Assembly: GCF_002844275.1 (NCBI RefSeq)
Contig: NZ_NXGX01000010.1
Span: forward strand, 40,597-104,596
Length of the DNA stretch: 64,000 bases
Direction of reading: 5' to 3'
DNA from: Thalassospira lohafexi
GTDB taxonomy: Bacteria > Pseudomonadota > Alphaproteobacteria > Rhodospirillales > Thalassospiraceae
A program made the position numbers and the translations under genes. This document shows, in pieces, positions 1 through 9,257 of the stretch. Under the pieces are notes generated by a model that made no database searches, was not told the DNA's origin, and saw only the letters and a program-made list of their open reading frames with translations. The first letter of the stretch is position 1. Every line of letters begins with the position of its first letter.

Positions 1-1350
1 CACCATGTCGGGCTTCGTGCCAAAGAACATCGGCTTCCAAACCACCAAATCGGCGATCTTGCCAACTTCGATCGAACCGACATGCGACCCGACCCCTTGG
101 GCAATCGCCGGGTTGATCGTGTATTTCGCGACATATCGCTTGGCCCGGAAATTGTCATTGCCAGCCCCGGCATCCTCGGGCAGTGCGCCGCGCTGCTTTT
201 TCATTTTATCGGCAGTCTGCCATGTGCGGGTGATGACCTCACCGACACGGCCCATCGCCTGACTGTCTGATGAAATGATCGAAAACGCGCCAAGGTCATG
301 CAGGATGTCTTCGGCGGCAATCGTTTCACGACGAATGCGGCTTTCGGCAAAGGCGACGTCTTCGGGAATTTTTGGATCAAGGTGATGGCAAACCATCAAC
401 ATGTCGAGATGTTCGTCAATCGTATTGACCGTAAATGGCCGGGTCGGATTGGTCGAACTTGGGATGACGTTAGGCTCCCCACACAGCTTGATAATGTCGG
501 GCGCGTGGCCACCCCCGGCCCCCTCTGTGTGGAAGGTATGAATGGTCCGGCCCTTGAACGCGGCACGGGTATGTTCGACAAAGCCGCTTTCATTCAATGT
601 ATCAGTGTGGATCATCACCTGCACATCAAGGTCATCGGCGACCGACAGGCATGTATCAATTGCGGCGGGCGTCGTGCCCCAGTCCTCATGCAGCTTAAGC
701 CCGCAGGCACCCGCCTTGACCTGCTCAATCAGCGATCCCGGCAGGGTCGCATTGCCCTTGCCAAAGAACCCGATGTTCATCGGAATGCCGTCGGCAGCCT
801 GAAGCATCCGCGCAATGTGCCACGGACCGGGTGTGCAGGTGGTCGCATTGGTCCCCGCCGCCGGACCCGTCCCGCCGCCCAGCATGCTGGTGACACCGGA
901 ATACAGGGCGTCTTCGACCTGTTGCGGGCAAATCCAGTGAATGTGCGCATCAATGCCACCTGCGGTAATGATGTTGCCTTCACCGGCGATAATTTCGGTG
1001 CCCGGACCAATGATGATATCAACACCGGGCTGAATATCGGGGTTCCCGGCCTTCCCAACGGCGGCAATACGGCCATCGCGAATGCCGATATCGGCCTTGA
1101 TGATACCGGTATAATCAAGGATCAGCGCATTGGTGATCACGGTATCAACCGCGCCATCCGCACGGGTTACCTGTGATTGACCCATGCCATCACGAATGAC
1201 TTTGCCACCACCAAACTTTACTTCTTCGCCAAGTGTCGTGAAGTCCTTTTCGACTTCAATGATCAAATCAGTATCGGCCAGCCGGACCTTGTCGCCCACG
1301 GTAGGACCGAACATTGCCGCATAGGACGGACGATCAATTTCGTATGCCAT
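1..1350 (-). CDS. ureC: Urease alpha subunit, C-terminus cut by window edge
   Basis: Catalytic subunit of cytosolic nickel urease, which hydrolyses urea to ammonia and carbamate. 450 codons are visible of a family length near 570. The reading frame opens with [16 protein letters not shown] at position 1350 and stays open to base 1. The carbamylated nickel-bridging lysine lies at residue 219 in GLKLHEDWG, and the active-site flap Cys-His-His lies at residues 321-323 in MVCHHLD. Both are offset by two from Klebsiella numbering, so the reading is secure. It is the last visible gene of ureD-ureA-ureB-ureC; accessory genes ureE, ureF and ureG would be expected just outside the left edge. Confidence 0.97.
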   Translation of the reverse strand, partial: MAYEIDRPSYAAMFGPTVGDKVRLADTDLIIEVEKDFTTLGEEVKFGGGKVIRDGMGQSQVTRADGAVDTVITNALILDYTGIIKADIGIRDGRIAAVGKAGNPDIQPGVDIIIGPGTEIIAGEGNIITAGGIDAHIHWICPQQVEDALYSGVTSMLGGGTGPAAGTNATTCTPGPWHIARMLQAADGIPMNIGFFGKGNATLPGSLIEQVKAGACGLKLHEDWGTTPAAIDTCLSVADDLDVQVMIHTDTLNESGFVEHTRAAFKGRTIHTFHTEGAGGGHAPDIIKLCGEPNVIPSSTNPTRPFTVNTIDEHLDMLMVCHHLDPKIPEDVAFAESRIRRETIAAEDILHDLGAFSIISSDSQAMGRVGEVITRTWQTADKMKKQRGALPEDAGAGNDNFRAKRYVAKYTINPAIAQGVGSHVGSIEVGKIADLVVWKPMFFGTKPDMV

Positions 1351-1365
1351 TTCTCGTTCCCCCGC

Positions 1366-1677
1366 TTAAAGCTTGCCGTTGATTTTGGCGTTAAAACCGT
1401 AAACCGTGCCGGTCCCGGCGTATTTGACCAGATTGACCTCGCGCGATTGGCCCGGTTCAAACCGAACTGCACTGCCCGCAGGAATATCAAGCCGGAAGCC
1501 CCGCGCCGCATCACGGTCAAAATCAAGGCCCGGATTGGTTTCATAAAAATGATAGTGCGAACCAACCTGCACCGGACGGTCGCCGGTATTGGACACCGTG
1601 ATGGTCTTGGTTTCACGACCCTCATTTAAGATCAGGTTGCCTTCTTTGGTAATGATTTCACCTGGAATCATAATCAT
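1366..1677 (-). CDS. ureB: Urease beta subunit
   Basis: Structural subunit of the urease heterotrimer, 103 residues, which is normal for separate bacterial UreB. The N-terminus MIPGEII and the motif [12 protein letters not shown] (about residues 38-49) are characteristic of the family. The start is ambiguous between two ATG codons two codons apart (1677 or 1671); a run of G just upstream suits the second slightly better. It sits 8 nt after ureA and 15 nt before ureC, so the three are probably translated from one message. Confidence 0.96.
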   Translation of the reverse strand: MIMIPGEIITKEGNLILNEGRETKTITVSNTGDRPVQVGSHYHFYETNPGLDFDRDAARGFRLDIPAGSAVRFEPGQSREVNLVKYAGTGTVYGFNAKINGKL

Positions 1678-1685
1678 AAGCCCCC

Positions 1686-1988
1686 TTAACGGATCGGTTC
1701 GTGAACGGTGACAAGCTTGGTTCCATCGGGGAACGTTGCTTCGACCTGAATGTCGTGGATCATTTCGGCAATGCCATCCATCACCTGATCGCGTTTGATC
1801 ACAGTGGCCCCGTCGCGCATCAAATCGGCAACCGACCGACCATCGCGCGCCCCCTCGACAACGTAATCGGTGATGATTGCGATGGCTTCGGGATGGTTAA
1901 GCTTTACACCGCGTGCAAGGCGATTGCGCGCCACCATGGCGGCAACCGAAATCAGCAGTTTGTCCTTTTCGCGTGGCGTCAAATTCAT
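1686..1988 (-). CDS. ureA: Urease gamma subunit
   Basis: Smallest urease subunit, 100 residues, the standard length. It begins [12 protein letters not shown], includes the conserved [20 protein letters not shown] stretch in the middle, and ends in the [11 protein letters not shown] tail typical of UreA. It is placed between ureD and ureB in the usual order. Its products assemble with UreB and UreC into the apoenzyme, which UreD and the off-window accessory proteins load with nickel. Confidence 0.97.
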   Translation of the reverse strand: MNLTPREKDKLLISVAAMVARNRLARGVKLNHPEAIAIITDYVVEGARDGRSVADLMRDGATVIKRDQVMDGIAEMIHDIQVEATFPDGTKLVTVHEPIR

Positions 1989-2015
1989 GCCTGCTTCCTC
2001 CTTGGATCCACCATT

Positions 2016-2948
2016 TTAAATCTCCCACAAACGCGGCAAGCGTTCGGGAAGCCCCCGTGTTTTATGGCGGAACTGTTTCCACCATGCGCCGTAGACCCGG
2101 CGCAATTTCATCGGATCACGCGCCATAAAGCGCACAATCACAATTCCCTTCATCGCGGTTGCCGCACACAGAACGGCCGCGTCATCCAGACCGTCACACG
2201 CCTGTGTTAAACATACCCGCGCATTATCCAACTGATCCTCGGCACCGTGACCGACCAAAATGGCGGTCGCCGCGGCGCGCGCGCCATCAAATGCCGCCGC
2301 GTGATCGAGCATCCGCAACACATCACCTTCAAGATGCAGCGCATCACGCCAGATCGGGCGCCCGTCAATCGACACATCCCATGCATCGCGGGCAAGTCCC
2401 GTGGTAAACACTTCACCGCGCGCCAATCGGCCAAACACCATCATTTCACCGGCCATGACCATGCCCGTTCCGGTCGCAGCCACGGTTGTTTTGCGCCGCA
2501 AGCGCGCCTGATCAAACAGGATGGTTTCATGGGGCAACCATTCCAGCCAGCCCCCATCGCCAACGCCCAGATCAACCGACATCTCACAATCAAGCCCGGC
2601 AGATCGGTAAATCTTTTCCGCCGCCTGGGCTGTAAACAGCGCAGACGCACCGTCTGAAACGCGACCTTCAAACGCCAGCTTATCGCCACCAACCATGCCA
2701 CCTGATGTTGTCACCAAAACAGCCGTGGTCAGATCCCCCGCCACAGGGCGCGGAAACAGGATTTTCATCGGATCGCGGTAATACAGATGATCAAGTGCCG
2801 CATGCCCGCCCTGATGGGTCGGGCCGGTTCCCGTTCGGAATGTCACCTCGGCGCGGCCATCTGTTTTGATGCGCGCGTTCTCTGCGGTCAGTCCAGTATC
2901 CGCGTTTTGAGGTGCGGAGATCGGGGTTTCGAGTTTGCGAAGTTGCAC
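2016..2948 (-). CDS. ureD: Urease accessory protein UreD
   Basis: Scaffold chaperone that binds apo-urease and helps UreF and UreG insert nickel. 310 residues, of normal length. Family features are the early HQGGHAALDHLYYRDPMKILFPRP segment (positions about 45-68) and the central TSGGMVGGDKL and TAQAAEKIYRS motifs. The start is a GTG at 2948 with an AGGTGG ribosome site four nt upstream. It is the first gene of the urease cluster and is separated from urtE by about 175 nt, enough for its own promoter, though I see no clear one. Confidence 0.95.
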   Translation of the reverse strand: MQLRKLETPISAPQNADTGLTAENARIKTDGRAEVTFRTGTGPTHQGGHAALDHLYYRDPMKILFPRPVAGDLTTAVLVTTSGGMVGGDKLAFEGRVSDGASALFTAQAAEKIYRSAGLDCEMSVDLGVGDGGWLEWLPHETILFDQARLRRKTTVAATGTGMVMAGEMMVFGRLARGEVFTTGLARDAWDVSIDGRPIWRDALHLEGDVLRMLDHAAAFDGARAAATAILVGHGAEDQLDNARVCLTQACDGLDDAAVLCAATAMKGIVIVRFMARDPMKLRRVYGAWWKQFRHKTRGLPERLPRLWEI

Positions 2949-3124
2949 AAGGCCACCTGATGATTTGGTTCTTTACGTGAACCTGATACCGTTTTCCGGC
3001 AATTCCATCGGCCATAACAGCAAGATGCGGGCCAACCAGACAATCCATCGCAACCGACGGATTTCCGGCCCCGTTTAAGCGCGCAAATCACCCCAAACCT
3101 GCGCAAATTTTCGGCAAATGCTGA

Positions 3125-3820
3125 TCAAACAGTCAGATAAGCCCGAACTTTTTCACGATCCAGCGTGTCCTTTGATCCGGATAAAACCACTTCGCCACGT
3201 TCCAGCACGACAATCTCGTCGGCCAGTTCATGGGCAAATTCAAAATATTGCTCGACCAGAAGGATCGCCATATCGCCACGATTGGCCAACTGTTTGATCA
3301 CGCGCTGGATATCCTTGATGATCGATGGCTGGATACCCTCGGTCGGCTCATCCAGCACGAGCAATCTGGGCCGGGTGACAAGGGCGCGCCCAATGGCAAG
3401 CTGCTGTTGCTGCCCGCCCGAAAGATCGCCACCGCGACGACCCAGCATGTCACGCAGAACCGGGAACAGTTCGAAAATCTCATCGGGGATATGGCGCATG
3501 GCACGCGGCAAGGCGGCAAACCCGGTTTCAAGGTTTTCCTTCACCGTCAAAAGCGGGAAAATCTCACGCCCCTGTGGGACAATGGCGATACCATTGACCG
3601 AGCGCCGCCATGATGGATCGCGCGAGATATCCTTGCCTTCCCATTTGATGTTGCCATCGGCAATCGGATGCTGACCAACGACCGCGCGCATCAGGGATGT
3701 TTTACCCACCCCATTGCGGCCAAGCACGGCCGTGACTTTGCCCGTGCTTGCACTCAGCGACACTTTGCGCAGGGCATGGGACGCACCATAGAACAGATCA
3801 ATATTGCTAACATCGAGCAT
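3125..3820 (-). CDS. urtE: Urea ABC transporter ATP-binding protein UrtE
   Basis: One of two cytoplasmic ATPases of the high-affinity urea importer, of the branched-chain amino acid (HAAT) transporter type. 231 residues. Walker A is GRNGVGKTS (about residues 34-42), the ABC signature is LSGGQQQQLAIGRAL, and Walker B is LLVLDEPTEGIQ. The EGIQPSII wording is characteristic of UrtE and LivF. It is the last gene of urtABCDE, 15 nt after urtD, and lies directly upstream of urease in the same orientation. Confidence 0.95.
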   Translation of the reverse strand: MLDVSNIDLFYGASHALRKVSLSASTGKVTAVLGRNGVGKTSLMRAVVGQHPIADGNIKWEGKDISRDPSWRRSVNGIAIVPQGREIFPLLTVKENLETGFAALPRAMRHIPDEIFELFPVLRDMLGRRGGDLSGGQQQQLAIGRALVTRPRLLVLDEPTEGIQPSIIKDIQRVIKQLANRGDMAILLVEQYFEFAHELADEIVVLERGEVVLSGSKDTLDREKVRAYLTV

Positions 3821-3835
3821 GATTAAGTCTTTCCC

Positions 3836-4624
3836 CTAGCGTCCCAGATAAACTTCAATGACCCGCGGGTCTTTTTGCACATGATCAAGACGGCCTTCGG
3901 CCAGCACCGATCCTTCGTGCAGCACGGTTACCTTGCAATCAAGGTCACGGACAAATTCCATGTCGTGCTCGACCACCACCACCGAATATTCCTTGGCGAT
4001 TGTGCGCAAAAGCTTGGCGGTTTCTTCGGTTTCGGAATCGGTCATACCGGCAACCGGCTCATCGACCAAAAGAAGTTCGGGTTCCTGCATCAACAGCATG
4101 CCGATCTCCAGCCACTGTTTCTGCCCGTGCGACAGGTTGGCGGCCAACTCATCGCGCTTTTCATCAAGCATGATGGTGATCAGTGTTTTTTCGATCTTGA
4201 TCTTTTCGGCACTCGAAAGACGATGGAACAGGGCCTTAAACACCCCACGCCCGCCCGAACAGGCAAGCAGGAGGTTGTCAAACACCGTATGGCTTTCAAA
4301 TACGGTCGGTTTCTGGAACTTGCGCCCGATGCCAAGATTGGCGATATCGGCCTCGTCCAGCTTGGTCAGGTCCGTTTCGCTTTTAAACAAAACGTCCCCG
4401 GTATCAGGCCGGGTTTTACCGGTGATAATATCCATCATCGTGGTTTTACCCGCCCCGTTCGGACCAATGATGGCGCGAAGCTCGCCCGGTTCGACATAAA
4501 ACGACAGGTTATTGAGCGCACGGAAACCATCAAAGGTCACCGACACCCCATCGACATAGAGAATGGTTTCAGCACGGGCACTTTTAACCTGCGCGTCTGG
4601 TTTGATATCCATGGCTTCGCTCAT
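3836..4624 (-). CDS. urtD: Urea ABC transporter ATP-binding protein UrtD
   Basis: Second ATPase of the urea importer, 262 residues. Walker A is GPNGAGKTTMMD, the signature is LSHGQKQWLEIGMLL, and Walker B is LLLVDEPVAGMTD; this signature and Walker B wording distinguishes UrtD from LivG. The N-terminal 20 residues before the ABC fold are a common short extension in this subfamily. Its ATG overlaps the urtC stop codon by four bases (ATGA), indicating translational coupling. Confidence 0.95.
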   Translation of the reverse strand: MSEAMDIKPDAQVKSARAETILYVDGVSVTFDGFRALNNLSFYVEPGELRAIIGPNGAGKTTMMDIITGKTRPDTGDVLFKSETDLTKLDEADIANLGIGRKFQKPTVFESHTVFDNLLLACSGGRGVFKALFHRLSSAEKIKIEKTLITIMLDEKRDELAANLSHGQKQWLEIGMLLMQEPELLLVDEPVAGMTDSETEETAKLLRTIAKEYSVVVVEHDMEFVRDLDCKVTVLHEGSVLAEGRLDHVQKDPRVIEVYLGR

Positions 4625-5793
4625 GCTTTGCCTCCTGCACTCAGGCGTTTTCGCATTGACGATAGGATTGATTGCCTGTCAGGCGCCCCGAATGCCGGAA
4701 CCGCGCCAATCACGCCTTTGGGCAGAAGCAAGGTCACCGCAATAAACAGCCCGCCAAGGAAGAACAGCCAGAAGTCCGGCATTACCCCGGTAAAGAAGGT
4801 CTTGGCATAGTTGACGATAAACGCGCCAAGCACCGCCCCATAAAGCGTGCCACGCCCGCCAACGGCGACCCAGATAACGATTTCAATCGAAAGGGCCGGG
4901 GCAAATTCGCCCGGATTGATGATCCCGACCTGCGGCACATAAAGCGCACCGGCAATACCGGCCATCACCGCCGAAATGGTAAAGACAAACAGCTTGTAAT
5001 ATTCAACCCGGTAGCCCGTAAACCGCACCCGGCTTTCGGCATCACGAATTGCGATTAAAACTTTGCCAAGGCGAGACTGGGTAATGCCGCGCGCCACGAT
5101 GTAACAAATGCCAAGAAACACACAGGATGCGACAAACAACCCGGCCCGCGTGCCGTCCGATTGCAATGAATAGCCCAGCAAATCCTTGAAATCGGTCAGG
5201 CCGTTATTGCCGCCAAATCCCATATCGTTGCGGAAAAAGGCCAGAAGAAGCGCATAGGTCATCGCCTGTGTAATGATCGAAAGATACACACCCGTCACGC
5301 GTGATCTGAATGCCAGGAAGCCAAACACAAAGGCCAGCAATCCCGGCACAAACATCGCCATGACAATGGCGAACCAGAACATGTCAAAGCCGTACCAGTA
5401 CCACGGCAATTCGGTCCAGTTGAGGAACACCATGAAATCGGGTAATTCCGGGTTGCCATACACCCCGCGATCACCGATCTGGCGCATCAGGTACATGCCC
5501 ATGGCATAGCCGCCCAGCGCAAAGAATGCCCCATGACCCAACGACAAAATCCCGCAGAAGCCCCAGATCAGATCCACGCTAAGTGCCAGCAGCGCATAGC
5601 ATAGATATTTGCCCAAAAGGCTCAGCATCCATGTCGGCACGTGGAAGGACGAAGTCTCAGGCACCAACAGGTTTCCAATCGGCACCAGAATGGCTGCGGC
5701 GATCAGGATCGTGAGCAAAATCATGCCCCCGCGATCCTTAAGCAACCAGCCCACAACCGGCGTCATTTGATATTTTTGACTGTAATCGGTCAT
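4621..5793 (-). CDS. urtC: Urea ABC transporter permease UrtC
   Basis: Inner-membrane permease of the urea importer, LivM type, 390 residues with about ten hydrophobic segments. The stretch WGFCGILSLGHGAFFALGGY (about residues 79-98) is the hallmark permease motif, and a second conserved block, AVGGRGTLYGAVLGA, lies near residue 315. It starts four nt after the urtB stop and overlaps urtD, so urtB, urtC and urtD form one translational block. Confidence 0.95.
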   Translation of the reverse strand: MTDYSQKYQMTPVVGWLLKDRGGMILLTILIAAAILVPIGNLLVPETSSFHVPTWMLSLLGKYLCYALLALSVDLIWGFCGILSLGHGAFFALGGYAMGMYLMRQIGDRGVYGNPELPDFMVFLNWTELPWYWYGFDMFWFAIVMAMFVPGLLAFVFGFLAFRSRVTGVYLSIITQAMTYALLLAFFRNDMGFGGNNGLTDFKDLLGYSLQSDGTRAGLFVASCVFLGICYIVARGITQSRLGKVLIAIRDAESRVRFTGYRVEYYKLFVFTISAVMAGIAGALYVPQVGIINPGEFAPALSIEIVIWVAVGGRGTLYGAVLGAFIVNYAKTFFTGVMPDFWLFFLGGLFIAVTLLLPKGVIGAVPAFGAPDRQSILSSMRKRLSAGGKA

Positions 5794-5796
5794 GGA

Positions 5797-7500
5797 TCAG
5801 GCCTCCACCGCGCGGCCCTTAAGGGCGAACAGCCCCTTGGGTCGTTTCTGGATGAACAGGATCAGCGCAATCAGGACAAAGATTTTGGCCAAAACTGCAC
5901 CGGCAAATGGTTCAAGGAACTTATTCACAATACCAAGGCTGAACGCGCCCAGAACCGTGCCCCAAAGGTTTCCGACACCGCCAAACACAACCACCATGAA
6001 ACTGTCGATGATATAGGTCTGACCAAGGTTCGGACTGACGTTTGAAATCTGGCTCAGCGCCACCCCGGCAATCCCGGCGATCCCCGATCCCAACCCAAAG
6101 GTCAGCGCATCGACATAGCCCGTACGTATGCCAACCGACCCGGCCATGCGGCGGTTCTGGGTGACGGCGCGCATCTGAAGACCAAAGGCGGTATAGCGCA
6201 GAACGCACGCGATCCCGGCAACCACAATCAGACTAAACAAAATGATCCACAGCCGGTTATAGGTCAGGACCAGACCGGTCGAAAATTCAATCGCACCGCT
6301 CATGAAATCAGGTGCAGTGACCTGCTGGTTGGTGGCCCCGAAAATCGTTCTGGTGGCTTGCTGCAACACCAGACTGACACCCCATGTCGCGAGAAGGGTT
6401 TCAAGCGGCCGACCGTACAAGAAACGAATAACACAGCGCTCAATAACAACGCCGATCATCCCGGCCACCAAAAACGCGGCGGGCACGGCAATGATCAAAG
6501 ACCATGGCGAGCCAGACGGCAGAACCGAACTTAAAATCTGCTGCACGACAAAGGTGGTATAGGCGCCGATCATGATCATTTCGCCGTGGGCCATGTTAAT
6601 GACCCCCATCACGCCAAAGGTGATGGCAAGCCCGACGGCGGCAAGGAGCAAAACCGACCCCAAACTGATCCCGCGATAAACATCGCCAAGTGTTTGCCAG
6701 TTTGAAAGACGACCTTCGACATCATCCAATGCATCCTGCGCGGCAGTCACGACTTCGGGTTCAATCCCCTCGGCCTCGGCACTGGCAACAAATTGCGACA
6801 GAACCGCGCGAATTTGCGGGGTGGTTTCACTGGCCAGAACGTCGATGGCAGCCAACCGTTCCTCGGCATTTTCACCCGCGGCCAGGGCCATGGTCGCGCG
6901 CGCCAAATTCATCCGCGCCAGAAGCGTTTCATCGTCTTCGCGCTCAATCGCACGTAAAAGCAACGGCAACATCGCCGGATCACGGGCATCCATGATCTGC
7001 TCTACGGCAGCGGTTCGCACGGCATGGTCGGGACTAAACAGGTTCAGGGTTGCCAGCGCATCGCGAAGCGCCCCGCGCAGCCGGTTGTTGACCTTGATTT
7101 TATCAAGTTCCTTGGATGAACTTTCCCCGGCTTCTTCGCCACTGATGATGTCGATATGGGTATAGACCTTGCCCTTTTTGGTGGCGATCACGACATGTTC
7201 GTCGCTGTCACGGACATAAAGGTCACCTTCGAGCATCGCCTTAAGGATTGGCGCGACGCGCGGATCGCCGTCTGCGGCCATTTCTTCGATGATGGCAACC
7301 TGTTTGGTCGAACTTTTGTCATTAAGTTGTTCGGCAATATTGCGCAGTTCCTCGTCGCTAAAAGCTTGCGCAACATTGGGGGAAACCACAGCAAACATCA
7401 TCAAACAGGCAACCATACCGCAAATCCGGACGGCAAACCGGCGCGTCTGCGTGATGGAAAACGGGGAACGGCGCAGCACTGAAAACATGTCATTGCGCAT
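5797..7500 (-). CDS. urtB: Urea ABC transporter permease UrtB with periplasmic N-terminal domain
   Basis: LivH-type permease of the urea importer, 567 residues, long because UrtB proteins carry an extra N-terminal region. Here that region has a signal-like hydrophobic segment and then roughly 220 residues of helical, HEAT-like sequence with LLLRAIERE and LATLNLF repeats before the membrane domain begins near residue 280 with GLAITFGVMGVINMAHGE. I chose the ATG at 7500 because an AAAGG ribosome site lies ten nt upstream; a TTG at 7509 and GTG at 7506 are alternatives. The 127-nt gap from urtA contains a strong stem-loop. Confidence 0.93.
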   Translation of the reverse strand: MRNDMFSVLRRSPFSITQTRRFAVRICGMVACLMMFAVVSPNVAQAFSDEELRNIAEQLNDKSSTKQVAIIEEMAADGDPRVAPILKAMLEGDLYVRDSDEHVVIATKKGKVYTHIDIISGEEAGESSSKELDKIKVNNRLRGALRDALATLNLFSPDHAVRTAAVEQIMDARDPAMLPLLLRAIEREDDETLLARMNLARATMALAAGENAEERLAAIDVLASETTPQIRAVLSQFVASAEAEGIEPEVVTAAQDALDDVEGRLSNWQTLGDVYRGISLGSVLLLAAVGLAITFGVMGVINMAHGEMIMIGAYTTFVVQQILSSVLPSGSPWSLIIAVPAAFLVAGMIGVVIERCVIRFLYGRPLETLLATWGVSLVLQQATRTIFGATNQQVTAPDFMSGAIEFSTGLVLTYNRLWIILFSLIVVAGIACVLRYTAFGLQMRAVTQNRRMAGSVGIRTGYVDALTFGLGSGIAGIAGVALSQISNVSPNLGQTYIIDSFMVVVFGGVGNLWGTVLGAFSLGIVNKFLEPFAGAVLAKIFVLIALILFIQKRPKGLFALKGRAVEA

Positions 7501-7586
7501 GATCACCAAACCTTTGTATTCAATATGGAAAATGGAAAAAAGAATAGATCAGACGATGGCGGCACCTTGGCCTGCCTGACAGCGAA

Positions 7587-7616
7587 CGGGCCGGTCGCGT
7601 TCCCACGACCGGCCCG
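7587..7616 (-). terminator. Intercistronic stem-loop between urtA and urtB
   Basis: A perfect 11-bp GC-rich inverted repeat (CGGGCCGGTCG, 8-nt loop, complement) lies 11 nt after the urtA stop codon. There is no U tract, so it is more likely an RNA-stabilising or partial-termination hairpin. Such hairpins often follow binding-protein genes so that they are expressed above their permeases. Confidence 0.7.
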
Positions 7617-7627
7617 CCCAGCACCGA

Positions 7628-8902
7628 TTAGTACATCGGTTTTTCACAGTTGCCGCAGACCCAAGGATAGGTCCAGTCGGCGGTCAATTTTGCGCTTTCT
7701 GGCAGGAAGTCCGACCATGCATCGCCAACAACCGTACCTTCGGTTTCCCAAACGGTGTCAAACTGACCATCGTCCTGCACTTCGCCGATCAGAACCGGCT
7801 TGGACAGGTGATGGTTGGTGTTCATGACAGCCATACCACCAGTCAGGTTTGCAACTTCCTGGCCATACATGGCCTGACGCACCGCATCAACATCGGTGGT
7901 GCCAGCCTGCTCAACAGCCTGTTTCCACATGTTAAAGCCGATGTAGGTTGCTTCCATCGGATCGTTGGTGACACGTGCGTCATCACCAATGAAGGCATGC
8001 CATTTTTCGATAAAGGCCGTGTTGGCATCAGACTCAACCGACTGGAAGTAGTTCCAGGCAGCAAGGTGACCAACAAGCGGCTTGGTATCAATACCAGCAA
8101 GCTCTTCTTCACCGACAGAGAACGCAACAACCGGAATGTCTTCGGCTTTGATGCCCTGATTGGCGAGTTCCTTGTAGAACGGAACGTTCGCATCACCGTT
8201 AATGGTCGAAACCACGGCGGTTTTCTTACCGGCTGACGCGAATGCTTTTACATCCGCAACAATCGACTGCCAGTCGGAATGACCGAACGGGGTGTAGTTC
8301 TCCATGATGTCTTCATCAGAGATACCCTTACCGTTCAGATAAGACCGCAGGATTTTGTTGGTGGTACGCGGATAAACGTAGTCGGTACCAAGCAGAACAA
8401 TACGTTCCGCGGAACCGCCGTCTTCGCTCATCAGGTAATCAACAGCCGGAATGGCCTGCTGGTTTGGCGCGGCACCGGTATAAAATACGTTGCGCGAGCT
8501 TTCTTCGCCTTCGTACTGAACCGGATAGAACAGCATGCTGTTCAGCTCTTCAAACACCGGCAGAACCGATTTACGCGAAACCGAGGTCCAGCAGCCAAAA
8601 ACAACATCGACTTTATCTTTTTCGATGAGTTCGCGGGCTTTCTCGGCGAAAAGCGGCCAGTCAGATGCCGGGTCAACGACCACAGCTTCGACCTGCTTAC
8701 CAAGCAAACCACCATTTTTGTTCAGATCATCCACCAGCATCAGGACAGTGTCCTTCAATGTGGTTTCAGAAATCGCCATCGTCCCCGAAAGAGAATGCAG
8801 CACACCTACCTTGATGGTATCTGCTGCTTGTGCGGCTGACATCGTCATAACAGACAATGCCAAGGCCCCAGCGCCCATGAGCGCTTGAAGCTTCTTATTC
8901 AT
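7628..8902 (-). CDS. urtA: Urea ABC transporter substrate-binding protein UrtA
   Basis: Periplasmic binding protein that delivers urea to UrtBC, 424 residues. The signal peptide is at about residues 1-26 (cleavage after AQA). The mature protein opens with DTIKVGVLHSLSGTMAISE and contains the conserved DWPLFAEKARELIEKDKVDVVFGCWTS region in parts, plus the late segment ending in PWVCGNCEKPMY. It is the first gene of the operon. Its leader carries a sigma-54 type promoter and a hairpin that overlaps the ribosome site, both listed separately. Confidence 0.96.
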   Translation of the reverse strand: MNKKLQALMGAGALALSVMTMSAAQAADTIKVGVLHSLSGTMAISETTLKDTVLMLVDDLNKNGGLLGKQVEAVVVDPASDWPLFAEKARELIEKDKVDVVFGCWTSVSRKSVLPVFEELNSMLFYPVQYEGEESSRNVFYTGAAPNQQAIPAVDYLMSEDGGSAERIVLLGTDYVYPRTTNKILRSYLNGKGISDEDIMENYTPFGHSDWQSIVADVKAFASAGKKTAVVSTINGDANVPFYKELANQGIKAEDIPVVAFSVGEEELAGIDTKPLVGHLAAWNYFQSVESDANTAFIEKWHAFIGDDARVTNDPMEATYIGFNMWKQAVEQAGTTDVDAVRQAMYGQEVANLTGGMAVMNTNHHLSKPVLIGEVQDDGQFDTVWETEGTVVGDAWSDFLPESAKLTADWTYPWVCGNCEKPMY

Positions 8903-8911
8903 TTATAGCCT

Positions 8912-8939
8912 CCACTGCGAGTTTATTGCACCGCAGTGG
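8912..8939 (-). promoter_or_regulatory. Leader hairpin overlapping the urtA ribosome-binding site
   Basis: In the urtA 5' leader an 8-bp perfect inverted repeat, CCACTGCG and CGCAGTGG, encloses 12 nt. The 3' arm runs into the Shine-Dalgarno sequence TGGAGG, whose first bases are paired in the stem; the start codon follows about 9 nt later. Folding would partly hide the ribosome site. Whether it is regulatory is inference. Confidence 0.55.
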
Positions 8940-8943
8940 TACT

Positions 8944-8959
8944 AGCTAAAACCGTGCCA
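8944..8959 (-). promoter_or_regulatory. Sigma-54 promoter for urtABCDE
   Basis: The minus strand reads TGGCACGGTTTTAGCT, which has GG and GC separated by exactly ten bases and a perfect TGGCACG minus-24 element. It lies about 42 nt upstream of the urtA start and predicts a transcript start near 8933. Sigma-54 plus NtrC control of urea uptake is established in other proteobacteria. Confidence 0.75.
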
Positions 8960-9211
8960 GAATCACCCTCTTATGGAATAAAATCAAGAATCGAGGGATT
9001 CCCACGCAGTATCCAACTATTTTACATCGTAGTTTCGGGAAATATTTGCGTGACCCACATTTTATCTGACCATTTTTCAATCATAGATTAAAATTTGATT
9101 ATTTTTTAATCACATTGACGCGCCTGCCACCAGCCCCTATTTCAAGGACGGAAGTTTCGCCACCGCTTGCGGTTATTGCACCACAATCCCGCCTTGCCAT
9201 TGGCGGCTTCT

Positions 9212-9237
9212 CGCCCTGCGGGTTCGCCCGCAGGGCG
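9212..9237 (-). terminator. Stem-loop after the LysR gene
   Basis: A perfect 11-bp stem CGCCCTGCGGG with a TTCG tetraloop lies 21 nt past the stop of the LysR gene at 9258. It is very stable but has no T tract on the minus strand, so termination may be partial or factor-assisted. Confidence 0.65.
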
Positions 9238-9257
9238 TTATCCATTCAACGCGGGAA

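Larger units (their letters stand above)
8903..9257. other. urtA leader and intergenic region
   Basis: A 355-nt stretch without a gene. Near 8912-8959 it holds the urtA hairpin and sigma-54 promoter. The middle (about 9000-9115) is AT-rich with runs such as ATTTGATTATTTTTTAATC, typical of activator-binding or bendable upstream DNA. The right end holds the hairpin following the LysR gene. I could not find a clean pair of NtrC boxes by eye. Confidence 0.6.

Noticed and set aside
8960..9115. Possible NtrC boxes upstream of urtA
   Set aside because: No clear pair of GC-N11-GC type palindromes could be found by eye; left as part of the intergenic description.
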